From contig PKWH01000353.1 of NCBI GenBank assembly GCA_003131985.1, positions 2,351-11,319 of the forward strand: a DNA stretch of 8,969 nucleotides. The letters run 5' to 3'. The stretch's first letter is position 1. Every line of letters begins with the position of its first letter. Origin of the DNA: Acidobacteriota bacterium (lineage in GTDB: Bacteria; Acidobacteriota; Terriglobia; Acidiferrales; UBA7541). The notes under the pieces were generated by a model, which made no database searches, was not told where the DNA came from, and was given only the letters and a program-made list of their open reading frames with translations. Position numbers and translations under genes: made by a program. This document shows, piece after piece, positions 1 to 7,208 of this stretch.

Positions 1-165
1 AAAACTTCGGGATCAAGCATCAAGCACGTGGAGTTGGAAACGCTCAAGTACGTATCAAGCGGCTACGGCCGGTACCTGACCGACTTCGTCCTCTACTCCA
101 CGCACGAACCCTGTGCCATGTGCGCTGGTGCCTGCGTGTGGTGGAGAATTCGGCCCTTCGAATAG
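1..165 (+). pseudogene. Truncated duplicate of the nucleoside deaminase gene (5' end outside window)
   Basis: Positions 1-150 align without gaps to 2294-2443, inside the intact deaminase gene at 2135-2638. I count only two differences: C/T at 90 versus 2383, which is synonymous, and G/C at 143 versus 2436, which changes Ser to Trp. The first base is the first base of codon 54, so the reading frame is preserved. The fragment carries the zinc-site HVE and PCAMC motifs. After position 150 the similarity ends; the frame then reads Arg-Pro-Phe-Glu and stops at TAG 163-165. It therefore lacks about the last 64 residues of the intact protein, including the conserved C-terminal part, and is unlikely to be a working enzyme. 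Whether codons 1-53 exist upstream cannot be seen. The high identity implies a recent duplication, or an assembly or cloning artefact. Confidence 0.85.
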
Positions 166-181
166 TTCAATTAGTTCAATC
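164..181 (+). repeat. Tandem 9-bp repeat at the duplication breakpoint
   Basis: AGTTCAATT (164-172) is followed directly by AGTTCAATC (173-181), two units differing at the last base. It begins at the TAG stop of the truncated deaminase copy, 14 bases after homology to the intact gene ends. It could be a trace of the rearrangement that created the junction, or chance in a short AT-rich spot. Confidence 0.5.
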
Positions 182-282
182 AGCGCTGTGAGCACTAGTG
201 GCAGTATGCAGCGGCAAGGCCGACCTGAGATCTAGCGTGCCAGGTCTCACCCAAAACCCTCGCTCCGCAAATCGCGCCGCTG

Positions 283-291
283 TGTTATGCT
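283..291 (+). promoter_or_regulatory. Possible extended -10 promoter of the PNGase gene
   Basis: TGT followed by TATGCT (286-291) fits an extended -10 element (TGn plus a hexamer matching TATAAT at four of six positions). No good -35 is visible 17 bases upstream, as expected for an extended -10 promoter. Transcription would start near 298, leaving a short leader with a strong ribosome binding site AAGGAG at 311-316. This is a prediction from sequence only. Confidence 0.35.
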
Positions 292-325
292 CTGCGCCAC
301 TTTTACCCCAAAGGAGATTCATTCC

Positions 326-2038
326 ATGCACCGGTACACCTGCCTAGCGCGATTCAAAATGATCCCATTCGCCGCCGGCCTGCTGGCCTTGGGCCTTACA
401 GTTTCACCATTGTGTTTGGCTCAATCGAGTCAGTTGAGTGTCGGCTCATCACTTGTAGCAACTGCCGACCCTGCGATACAGCGCCCGAACACAAGACATT
501 GCGAAGTTACGCTTCTGACTGATCAGGCTTTCGACGACTTCAACAACAAAGATTTCAACTTCACGCCACCTTCGAGTTGCCAGGGCCCGTGGTCCAAGGT
601 CATCTTCACTGCGGATTTCTCCATCCAGCCGGGCGTGCAATTTGACCGCACGGGACAAGTCTTCTTCGCCGGAGTGAACATTTACTTCGGAACCACCGCC
701 GAGCCGTTGCAATCGCAGACCGACACATGGCACGTCGAGCGCGATCTCACTGATTACAGTTCGCTGTTCAGGACGGCACAGACGGGCTACGCAAGCCTCG
801 GGAATATCGTAGGTGCGGACGGCTTGAACTCGATCATCTTCGGCACATTCAAGCTCGAGTTTTTTCAGACAGACTTCTTCAATCCCGCCCCGCGCACAGC
901 GGATGCCGTGCTTCCGGTGCAAAGCAACGGCAACAGCTCTTTCCAGGTCAACGCTTCAGCTCCAGGAGTGACGCAGAGTTTCACACTTCCGAAAAACGTC
1001 GAAGCCGCCTACCTCGACGTGGTGGCTCAGAGCCAGAACGAAGAAGAGCAGTGGTTTTTCTGCCTTCCGAATAGCATCGCGCCCCAGCTCGGCGATTGCG
1101 GAAATACCGCATTCCGCGAAGTTGAGATCAGCGTCGACGGTAAGGCCGCTGGCGCAGCGCCGGTTTACCCATGGATTTATACCGGGGGCATTGATCCAGG
1201 CTTGTGGGTGCCCATCCCTGGCGTTCAGACGCTGAATTTCGTTCCGTACCGTGTGGACCTAACACCGTTTGCGGGTACTTTAAATGACGGCCTGCCGCAC
1301 ACCGTCGGAGTGAGCGTCTTCAACGCGTTCGAATTTTTTAGCATGACCGCGCAACTGCTGGTCTATGAAGACCACGGATCGCAAGAGGTCACCGGAGCAC
1401 TGACCGAAGACACGTTGACCCTTCCCAACCCGTCTGTAACAAACACCGTTATTCTTGATTCGAACGGTCTGGGCGGCGGTACAGTCACAGTCGCGAATAC
1501 CGACAACTTCACCATCACCGGATTCGTGAATACCTCGCACGGCCGCGTGCAGACAAAAGTTGAGCAGCAGCTCAACTTCAACAACGTTACAAACGTTACC
1601 AGCACCGCTACCGCTTTCATTCAGAGCATCGTGCAGACTTCGACCACGCATGCTAAGACCACCACTTCCGAAGGTCCGCTCTTTACCACCGAGGAGACGG
1701 ATTTTTCCTATCCCATCACGGCGAGCTTCGACGAGGAAGTTCTGAGCGACGGCAATATCACTCAACAGAGTTCTGTCGATCAGAAGTTTCAACGTGAGGA
1801 AACAGATACGCTCGAAGGAATCCCGATTTTCAAGAGCAGCGTGTCGAATGAAGTCACTCCCACTGACCTCGCGCTTTTCATTGCGACGCCGAACGGTTTC
1901 GAACTCGGGCCAAATTCCAACATGAGCAGCAAGCAGACCTACGTCTCTAACGACTCGTTCGGCAACTGCTTCAGCCGCACTCTTACGGCTGCCGCGAACG
2001 TGCTAACCGCAGTGGAAAATGGAGCATCTTGTAGATAA
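326..2038 (+). CDS. Secreted PNGase A-type peptide-N-glycosidase (acid PNGase family)
   Basis: Predicted to hydrolyse the amide bond between the first GlcNAc of an N-glycan and asparagine, releasing the glycan and leaving aspartate. It would act outside the cytoplasm. I chose ATG 326 (570 residues) because AAGGAG at 311-316 lies 9 bases upstream; the longer frame from 287 adds 13 residues and has no ribosome binding site. Residues 1-32 form a signal peptide, with likely cleavage after CLA before Gln33. The family signature is clear from memory of plant PNGase A: CQGPWSK (85-91), QFDR (105-108), TAEP (124-127) followed by W135, DLTDYSSL (140-147), FREVEISVDG (263-272), TGGIDP (286-291) with W294, and DLTPF (311-315). 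The length matches plant PNGase A. Six cysteines (59, 85, 246, 258, 548, 569) remain after cleavage and could form disulfides. Residues from about 355 on are less recognisable, beta-rich and Thr/Ser-rich. Related acid-active bacterial enzymes are known from Acidobacteriota and Dyella. The family call is strong; substrate and pH range are inferred. Confidence 0.85.
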   Translation: MHRYTCLARFKMIPFAAGLLALGLTVSPLCLAQSSQLSVGSSLVATADPAIQRPNTRHCEVTLLTDQAFDDFNNKDFNFTPPSSCQGPWSKVIFTADFSIQPGVQFDRTGQVFFAGVNIYFGTTAEPLQSQTDTWHVERDLTDYSSLFRTAQTGYASLGNIVGADGLNSIIFGTFKLEFFQTDFFNPAPRTADAVLPVQSNGNSSFQVNASAPGVTQSFTLPKNVEAAYLDVVAQSQNEEEQWFFCLPNSIAPQLGDCGNTAFREVEISVDGKAAGAAPVYPWIYTGGIDPGLWVPIPGVQTLNFVPYRVDLTPFAGTLNDGLPHTVGVSVFNAFEFFSMTAQLLVYEDHGSQEVTGALTEDTLTLPNPSVTNTVILDSNGLGGGTVTVANTDNFTITGFVNTSHGRVQTKVEQQLNFNNVTNVTSTATAFIQSIVQTSTTHAKTTTSEGPLFTTEETDFSYPITASFDEEVLSDGNITQQSSVDQKFQREETDTLEGIPIFKSSVSNEVTPTDLALFIATPNGFELGPNSNMSSKQTYVSNDSFGNCFSRTLTAAANVLTAVENGASCR

Positions 2039-2068
2039 CTCCGCCTCCGCCGGCAAATGAGCAAACGG

Positions 2069-2100
2069 CCGAGCTACCGCACATCTGCGGCTGTGCTCGG
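2069..2100 (+). terminator. Hairpin between PNGase and deaminase genes, possible terminator
   Basis: CCGAGC (2069-2074) pairs with GCTCGG (2095-2100), and inside it CCGCA (2077-2081) pairs with TGCGG (2086-2090) around a CATC loop. A small internal loop (2 versus 4 bases) separates the stems. It begins 30 bases after the PNGase stop. No T tract follows on the + strand, so it is not a classical intrinsic terminator; it may stabilise the mRNA 3' end. Confidence 0.4.
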
Positions 2101-2120
2101 AAACACTGGCGACAAACGGA

Positions 2121-2126
2121 TATAAT
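2121..2126 (+). promoter_or_regulatory. Consensus -10 box (TATAAT) of the deaminase gene
   Basis: A perfect TATAAT ends 8 bases before the ATG at 2135. A start site 6-8 bases downstream would fall at about 2132-2134, on or next to the initiation codon. No Shine-Dalgarno sequence lies between the box and the ATG, which fits a leaderless mRNA. No good -35 is seen at the matching distance (2098-2103 reads CGGAAA), so promoter strength is uncertain. Confidence 0.5.
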
Positions 2127-2134
2127 CTACCTGC

Positions 2135-2638
2135 ATGATCCCTGCCTCCTACAAACCGCGAAAGAAATTCATGGAGCTAGCCATTGCAGAGGCCAAACGC
2201 GCCGGTGACCGGGGCGACTATCCCATAGGAGCGGTGATCACACGCCTCACGGGCGGTCGCGAGGTCGTCATTGCCAGCGCCGGTAACCGAGTAAAAACTT
2301 CGGGATCAAGCATCAAGCACGTGGAGTTGGAAACGCTCAAGTACGTATCAAGCGGCTACGGCCGGTACCTGACCGACTTCGTTCTCTACTCCACGCACGA
2401 ACCCTGTGCCATGTGCGCTGGTGCCTGCGTGTGGTCGAGAATTGGCGCGGTCGTGTACGGCGTTTCCCAAGAAGACATTGCTGCTTATGGCCGCAAGCGC
2501 GGTACGGAAGACTACAAATGGCGAGCTTGTCTGATTCCCTGCCGGTTTGTCCTCAAGAAGGGCAATCACCCCGTTCCCGTCATCGGCGGTTTTCTCCGCC
2601 GAGAATGCCAAAAACTCTTCAGTTACAGAGCTTCGTAG
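2135..2638 (+). CDS. Zinc-dependent nucleoside/guanine deaminase-like protein (CDA/TadA fold)
   Basis: A 167-residue cytoplasmic deaminase of the cytidine deaminase-like superfamily, predicted to remove an amino group hydrolytically from a base or nucleoside through a zinc-bound water. The zinc site is visible: His62 and the proton-shuttling Glu64 in HVE (most relatives have HAE), then Pro90-Cys91-x-x-Cys94 in EPCAMCAGACVWSRIG. The following VVYGVSQEDIAAYGRK and YKWR segments and the GGFLRREC tail near residue 151 resemble nucleoside or guanine deaminase homologs more than classical tRNA adenosine deaminase TadA, which has a different C-terminus. The substrate (guanine, a nucleoside or tRNA) cannot be settled by reading. 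Start ATG 2135 keeps the usual N-terminal helix (KKFMELAIAEAKRAG). It appears monocistronic, with its own -10 box. An almost identical fragment of this gene lies at 1-150. Confidence 0.85.
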   Translation: MIPASYKPRKKFMELAIAEAKRAGDRGDYPIGAVITRLTGGREVVIASAGNRVKTSGSSIKHVELETLKYVSSGYGRYLTDFVLYSTHEPCAMCAGACVWSRIGAVVYGVSQEDIAAYGRKRGTEDYKWRACLIPCRFVLKKGNHPVPVIGGFLRRECQKLFSYRAS

Positions 2639-2954
2639 TTGATCCCCACCTTTCCGTAATCCTTTCCGTTCACTTGTCCGGTAATCCGACTTACCCAGGA
2701 GTTGTTACGCGCCTTGATTGAGATTCACCCAAGGCCGCCCGGTTTCGGGCGGGTGCAGGCAGGATCGCGCCGTCTATCTCAGGGTCCGGGTTCTGCTAGT
2801 AATTCCCTGCGTCACGGCGAAGTGGAACACATACGGAGATCACTCGCTAAATGTCGTATCGCACGTATCAGTTCTTCCGCGAGTTTGGTTCTATCCAAAG
2901 CCAACTCAACCGAAGAGGCGCATTCACGGTCCAGACGTCTGAAGATGACGTCAG
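2639..2954. other. Intergenic stretch without a convincing gene
   Basis: These 316 bases separate the deaminase stop from the bidirectional terminator. The frames that cross it are short or run on antisense through the receptor gene, with no recognisable protein. The only clear structure is a 7-bp perfect hairpin, CCGCCCG (2735-2741) with CGGGCGG (2746-2752) around a GTTT loop. It is about 100 bases past the deaminase stop and has no T tract. Confidence 0.6.
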
Positions 2955-2986
2955 AAAAAAAGGCGGCTCGCGAAGAGCCGCCTTTT
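2955..2986. terminator. Bidirectional intrinsic terminator between convergent genes
   Basis: A perfect 8-bp stem, GGCGGCTC (2962-2969) with GAGCCGCC (2975-2982), closes a 5-base loop. Seven A's (2955-2961) precede it and TTTT (2983-2986) follows it. Read on the minus strand it ends in seven T's and begins about 25 bases after the stop of the TonB-dependent receptor, so it is a classical Rho-independent terminator for that gene. On the + strand it can also stop transcripts arriving from the deaminase side, with a weaker four-T tract. Confidence 0.9.
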
Positions 2987-3006
2987 CTAAAGTGGAGACG
3001 CTCCGG

Positions 3007-6000
3007 TCAGAAGATCAACTTGCCCGTGATTTGAGCAATTCTCTGATCCGTGGCAGCAGCCGCGAACGATCCATAAGGCGACGTTGGTGTGAACTGCATG
3101 AAGGCTACCTGGCCAAAGAAAGGCGCGTTAGTGTTCGGATAAGGCGAACCATAATTCGCATGGTTGAACCAGTTGTAGGCACTAAAACCAAGCTGGAACG
3201 TCATACGCTCGGTGACTGCAAAATTCTTCTTTACGCTCAAGTCGCCTCCCAGGAATCCTGGACCACGAAAAGCGTTACGGCCGACACTACCCATAAAGTC
3301 CGTGCTGGTGGCAAAGTCCGCCGACGAGAAGCACGCAACCAGCACACAGGCTCGCCCGTTGCTGAAGTTCCTCTGAGTGAAGGTCGGAAGCGGCTGCGCC
3401 AGGATAGTTGCACCAAATGAACTCGTACCTCCCAGGTTGTTGCCCACCAGCCCCGCAGTCGCTCCGCCATCGATGATGCTGAAGGGGAATCCGGTCCGGT
3501 AGAACATTGTGCCGGAAATCGTCCAGCCACCGATGGCTGCATTCACCAAGCGCTGCTCGCTCTTGAACGGCAGTTGGTAGACGTAGCTGCCCGATATCAG
3601 GTGCCGTGCATCGTTGTCTCCTGAAGCATATTGCGCGCGCAGATTGTTAGGATTGATCTGCGTAAGGATGCTGGTGATGACGCTGAAGGGCTCTTCTGGC
3701 ACGTTCGAGAACTCGTCAAGCGCATGAGAGTACGTATAGTTAAGGCGACCGGACAATCCATGCCACTTGTTTTCCTGGATGGAGAACGTGACGCCGTTAT
3801 AGTTCGATACTGCCCCGCTATACAGTTGATCCACGCGGCCGACACGCGGGTCTGGCGCGGTTGCCGGAAGGCTGCCAAAACCAAAGCCGTTCAAGGTGGG
3901 ATTCAAAACCAGACCGTCATACCCATGGTTGCCAACGTAATTGGCCGAGACCACGGTGCGTGCTCCGAACGTATGCTGTAGTTCAAGATTCCACTCCACA
4001 TACTTCGGATTCTGGAAGTTGCGGCTGACGTCATTCAGGTTTGGAACGGAAAGGGCGCCTTGCGCGTTGAGGCAACCTCCAAACGGTGCGGCTGCGCCAG
4101 CGTAGCCACCGCCGCTCGAGCCGCCAGTCGTCAAACTTCCGCCGCTATTGTAATTCGACAAAAAGGCGCCATTGCACTGCGTCACCAGGTTCACGCCGCT
4201 GCCCGGAAATGCAGTGGATCCCGGGGGCGCCAAGTCGAACGCCACGCTTCCCGTCGGCACGTTGAACAAGTTTACCTGCGGAAAATTCGTATCAAATAGG
4301 CTCAAAAGACCGCCGGGGTAAAGGTCGGTGAAGAGGCCCACGCCCGCGCGAAGGACCGTATTTTGACCGATTGGGCTCCAGGCGAGGCCGAACCTTGGCT
4401 CGAAGACAACCTTTTCGATACCCGGAATAATTGTCTTGTTGCCAGTTACGAACGATTCATCGTACGGAATCGTCGCTCCGTGCGGCAAACCGATAAACGA
4501 CGAAGCGGGCAGGCTCGCGCAGCTGGACTGGCACACGCCACCGGAGTTGCGGTCGGCCCTCAGCGTCATCGTCAACTTTAGCTTGGAGTTGACCCGATAC
4601 TCGTCCTGGAAGTAGAAGCCGACGCTATAGTAGGCGATGGGTTGTTTGATCGCGGAGGCAAAGTTGTAAAGTACGCTTCCGCAGCCAAGCTGATTGTTAG
4701 TTGGTGGGCTGACGTTACAGCCTGCAGGAGCAACTTGATCATTCGCAAAACCAAACAAGGTGACGTCGACCTCAGGATACAGTGTGTTTTCGCCCGCGGT
4801 ATAGTCCGAGACGTCGTCTCTCCGGAAGTTCACACCCATCTTGAAATTGTGGTTTCCTCGCGAAATCGATAAGTCGTCGACCAACTGCCACTGCTCCACA
4901 TGGCGGCCCTCCGGGAATTGGAAACCCGCGGCGAATCCGTTGGGATTGCCAGATCCGGTGCCAAGTGGAGTCAATGCACCATCCACTTGAAATTCAAGGT
5001 TTCCCGGAAAAAGCCCCAGCGCCGACGACGGACTCAAATTGCCGAAAATCGCCGCGTACCACAGATCGGAGAAGATGAAGTTGTTCACAACTGTCGGTGA
5101 GAAGATGTGCGTGTAATTCAACTGGCCTTCGTCCTGCGGCTGAACACTCGAATTGTTAAACGCAGAGTTAATCGGGTCGGTGTAGGTTGGCTGTACTCCC
5201 CGATCAAATCTGACGCGCCCGAAAATCTTGTCGTTTTGCCCTAAGTTGTAGTCCACCCGTCCACTAAGCAACCATTCCTTGTTTCCGCTGGATACGGACT
5301 CCGTAAAGCTCTCGGTGCAGGCGCCCCCTGTGGCTCCTGGCGCAGTTACAAATCCCGGGCAGCTGTCGGCATTTGGTTCCGGGTTGTGGGCCCCCACGGC
5401 GCCGTTGTATAGCTTGAAGATATTCGCATAAAACGCCTGCGTGGCCGGATCCCCAGGAACATTACCCTGCACGAAGCTTTCAAAGGCTGGCGTGGGTACG
5501 CTGACGTTCTGGATTGAACCAAAGATGTACCGTATTCCTTCCGTATTCACGAAGAAGTACGCTTTGTCTTTCTTTATAGGACCGCCAATGGAAGCCGCCC
5601 ACTGGTTGTTGTTTTCGAATGGTCTCGAATTAGGCAAGCCTTCGCTAATTTCGGTGGCTTTGTTGAGAGGATCATTGGCAGTGAGCGCCCGGCCTGTCCA
5701 GTTGTAAACTGCGTCGCCGTGAAAAGTGTTGCTGCCGGATTTCGTGCTGTAATCGACTTGAGCGCCCGCCTGACGGCCATATTGTCCGGTGTAACCGTTG
5801 CTCACCACCGCAACTTCCTGAAGTTCATTGCCGCCCAGCAGCAAATTGCTCGAACCTGAATTATTCAAGTTCAAGAACGCATCGTTGTAGTCATTGCCAT
5901 TGACCGTGAAGAGGTTTGAGGTGCCTGGCAGACCAAATGCACTGAAGTTGCCATAGCCGCCGCCCGTCGAGCTGTTCATGGTGATGCCCGGCGCGGTCTG

Positions 6001-6486
6001 GGCCACGTAGGTAATGTCGCCGCCAGGATTGGGAACGTTCTGGATCTGATTGGTATCGAAGTTCGAGGAGATGTTGGCGTCTTCGGTCTGCAGCATCGCG
6101 CCTTGACCGTTTACCTCAACGGTGACCGCACCTGCGCCGAGCTCCATCTTAAGATTTGAGGTAGACGTCTGACCCAGAAGGACTTCCACTGTCTGACTGA
6201 GTTGCTTGAATCCTTGCTGCGTCACTGTCAAGCTATACGTGCCGGGCTTTAACAGCGCGAATTGATATACGCCATCCGCGTGGGAATTGGTTGTCAGCAT
6301 TTCGCCAGTAGCATTGTTTTTGAGATTTAAGGTTGCGCCGACGATAACCGCGCCAGAAGGATCGGAAATGGTTCCACTAATCGCTCCGGTTACTATGCTC
6401 TGCGCCGAAATTAAAGTGGGCAGCAAGAGCAGCAAAGCTATAAACGAGACGGCAAGTCGGAAGTACTTATCAAATCGCAATCGCAT
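3007..6486 (-). CDS. Oar-like TonB-dependent outer-membrane receptor with carboxypeptidase regulatory-like domain
   Basis: A 1159-residue outer-membrane beta-barrel protein of the large Oar-like TonB-dependent receptor group that is greatly expanded in Acidobacteriota. These proteins are thought to bind and import large or complex substrates using energy from TonB/ExbBD. Residues 1-28 form a signal peptide ending LISA before Gln29. Residues about 33-115 are a carboxypeptidase regulatory-like Ig-type domain (GAISGTISDPSGAVIVGATL, then DGVYQFALLKPGTYSLTV). Residues about 125-250 resemble the plug, with GLPGTSNLFTVNGNDYND (185-202) and GRQAGAQVDYSTKSGSN (237-253). The rest is barrel-like, rich in aromatic and Asn/Gly residues, and ends in Phe, as is usual for BAM-inserted proteins. 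I see no clear TonB box. The ribosome binding site is weak (GGGGTG a few bases upstream). A poor minus-strand promoter candidate, TTGTAA/ACTTAT (complement of 6614-6619 and 6591-6596, 17-base spacer), would leave a leader of about 100 bases. The ligand is unknown; no co-transcribed partner is visible. Confidence 0.9.
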   Translation of the reverse strand: MRLRFDKYFRLAVSFIALLLLLPTLISAQSIVTGAISGTISDPSGAVIVGATLNLKNNATGEMLTTNSHADGVYQFALLKPGTYSLTVTQQGFKQLSQTVEVLLGQTSTSNLKMELGAGAVTVEVNGQGAMLQTEDANISSNFDTNQIQNVPNPGGDITYVAQTAPGITMNSSTGGGYGNFSAFGLPGTSNLFTVNGNDYNDAFLNLNNSGSSNLLLGGNELQEVAVVSNGYTGQYGRQAGAQVDYSTKSGSNTFHGDAVYNWTGRALTANDPLNKATEISEGLPNSRPFENNNQWAASIGGPIKKDKAYFFVNTEGIRYIFGSIQNVSVPTPAFESFVQGNVPGDPATQAFYANIFKLYNGAVGAHNPEPNADSCPGFVTAPGATGGACTESFTESVSSGNKEWLLSGRVDYNLGQNDKIFGRVRFDRGVQPTYTDPINSAFNNSSVQPQDEGQLNYTHIFSPTVVNNFIFSDLWYAAIFGNLSPSSALGLFPGNLEFQVDGALTPLGTGSGNPNGFAAGFQFPEGRHVEQWQLVDDLSISRGNHNFKMGVNFRRDDVSDYTAGENTLYPEVDVTLFGFANDQVAPAGCNVSPPTNNQLGCGSVLYNFASAIKQPIAYYSVGFYFQDEYRVNSKLKLTMTLRADRNSGGVCQSSCASLPASSFIGLPHGATIPYDESFVTGNKTIIPGIEKVVFEPRFGLAWSPIGQNTVLRAGVGLFTDLYPGGLLSLFDTNFPQVNLFNVPTGSVAFDLAPPGSTAFPGSGVNLVTQCNGAFLSNYNSGGSLTTGGSSGGGYAGAAAPFGGCLNAQGALSVPNLNDVSRNFQNPKYVEWNLELQHTFGARTVVSANYVGNHGYDGLVLNPTLNGFGFGSLPATAPDPRVGRVDQLYSGAVSNYNGVTFSIQENKWHGLSGRLNYTYSHALDEFSNVPEEPFSVITSILTQINPNNLRAQYASGDNDARHLISGSYVYQLPFKSEQRLVNAAIGGWTISGTMFYRTGFPFSIIDGGATAGLVGNNLGGTSSFGATILAQPLPTFTQRNFSNGRACVLVACFSSADFATSTDFMGSVGRNAFRGPGFLGGDLSVKKNFAVTERMTFQLGFSAYNWFNHANYGSPYPNTNAPFFGQVAFMQFTPTSPYGSFAAAATDQRIAQITGKLIF

Positions 6487-7002
6487 TTTTCACCCCAGTC
6501 TTCTGTTAAATTTTCGGAGACCGCTAATCGACGGGCTAACCCCTCACACACCAACGCGTACAGCACCTTCGTCTCCGTTCTTTGCGCCAAATAAGTTGTT
6601 TGCTAAGGGTCAGTTACAAAAATACGGAAGGATAAGATATGTTTAACTCGATAAAAAATGATGGGCACGTCCGATTACCTGGAAAGATACTTGAGTGAAA
6701 TAACCGCGCCGCATGCTTTCGAGGCCGGAGCGCTCGATTATTCGTTGATGAATTACTTTGCTATCGGGTTGGTACTCGCCCCGAAGCGTGGACAAAAACG
6801 GTCAGTGTTTTGCAATCAGCACACGGTTTAGTTCTGTTATCAGATGCATGCCCCTACACCGAATTGATTAAAGCTCATGATGGCGTCTCATCTGCGGTTA
6901 AAATTACCTTCCGGCCTTGACCTGGATCGAAGTTTCTGACGAAACGTAAGTCCTGATAAACGCGCTTACCGCAGAAGCGGAGTAATGGCGGGGCAGACGT
7001 GC

Positions 7003-7018
7003 GATGAATCGATTCATC
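7003..7018. repeat. Perfect 16-bp palindrome
   Basis: GATGAATCGATTCATC is identical to its own reverse complement over all 16 bases. Such dyads often bind homodimeric regulators, but it lies about 390 bases before the next start codon at 7393 and more than 500 from the receptor start. If it is an operator, the promoter it controls is not obvious. Confidence 0.6.
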
Positions 7019-7148
7019 ATCCGCTGGCGAAATTAGGGACCAGGCATTCCCTTGCATCGAGCCGAAGAGCGCCTGGTTGATTTCCGCAATGAAGTGTCAT
7101 ATTGAACAGATTTAGGTTTCTCATCGCTCTATGATTGCCCTCGACTGA

Positions 7149-7208
7149 GCCCTACGGGGCCTTTGATAACAAGCGAGAGGGCCGCCCTCAGGGAAAGGCC
7201 CTCTCGCT
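7149..7208 (+). other. Double hairpin, possible small RNA 3' end or terminator
   Basis: A short hairpin, GCCC (7149-7152) with GGGC (7157-7160), closes a TACG loop, which belongs to the very stable UNCG tetraloop class. Eleven bases later a perfect 12-bp stem forms: AGCGAGAGGGCC (7172-7183) with GGCCCTCTCGCT (7197-7208), around a 13-base loop that itself contains CCC/GGG. A short TTTT run follows at 7213-7216. No gene ends just upstream on the + strand, so a terminator for an unseen small transcript, or a leader structure for the gene at 7393, are both possible. Confidence 0.45.

Noticed and set aside
146..158. GAATTCGGCCCTT at the duplication breakpoint resembles a cloning-vector linker (EcoRI site plus CCCTT)
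   Set aside because: It is not an exact match to the linker I remember, and part of it (GAATT) is explained by the deaminase copy. It is kept only as a reason to check the assembly across the junction.
1280..1792. Minus-strand frames inside the PNGase gene, including one of 170 residues
   Set aside because: The + strand frame has a signal peptide, ribosome binding site and family motifs. The antisense products resemble no known protein.
2851..3420. Frame of 189 residues on the + strand with a plausible GGAG upstream of ATG 2851
   Set aside because: It runs through the bidirectional terminator and then antisense to the 3' end of the receptor gene. The product is low-complexity and Arg-rich with no recognisable family, so it is most likely a shadow.
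6875..7057. 60-residue minus-strand frame
   Set aside because: No recognisable motif or ribosome binding site, and it contains the 16-bp palindrome. There is no sign of coding constraint.
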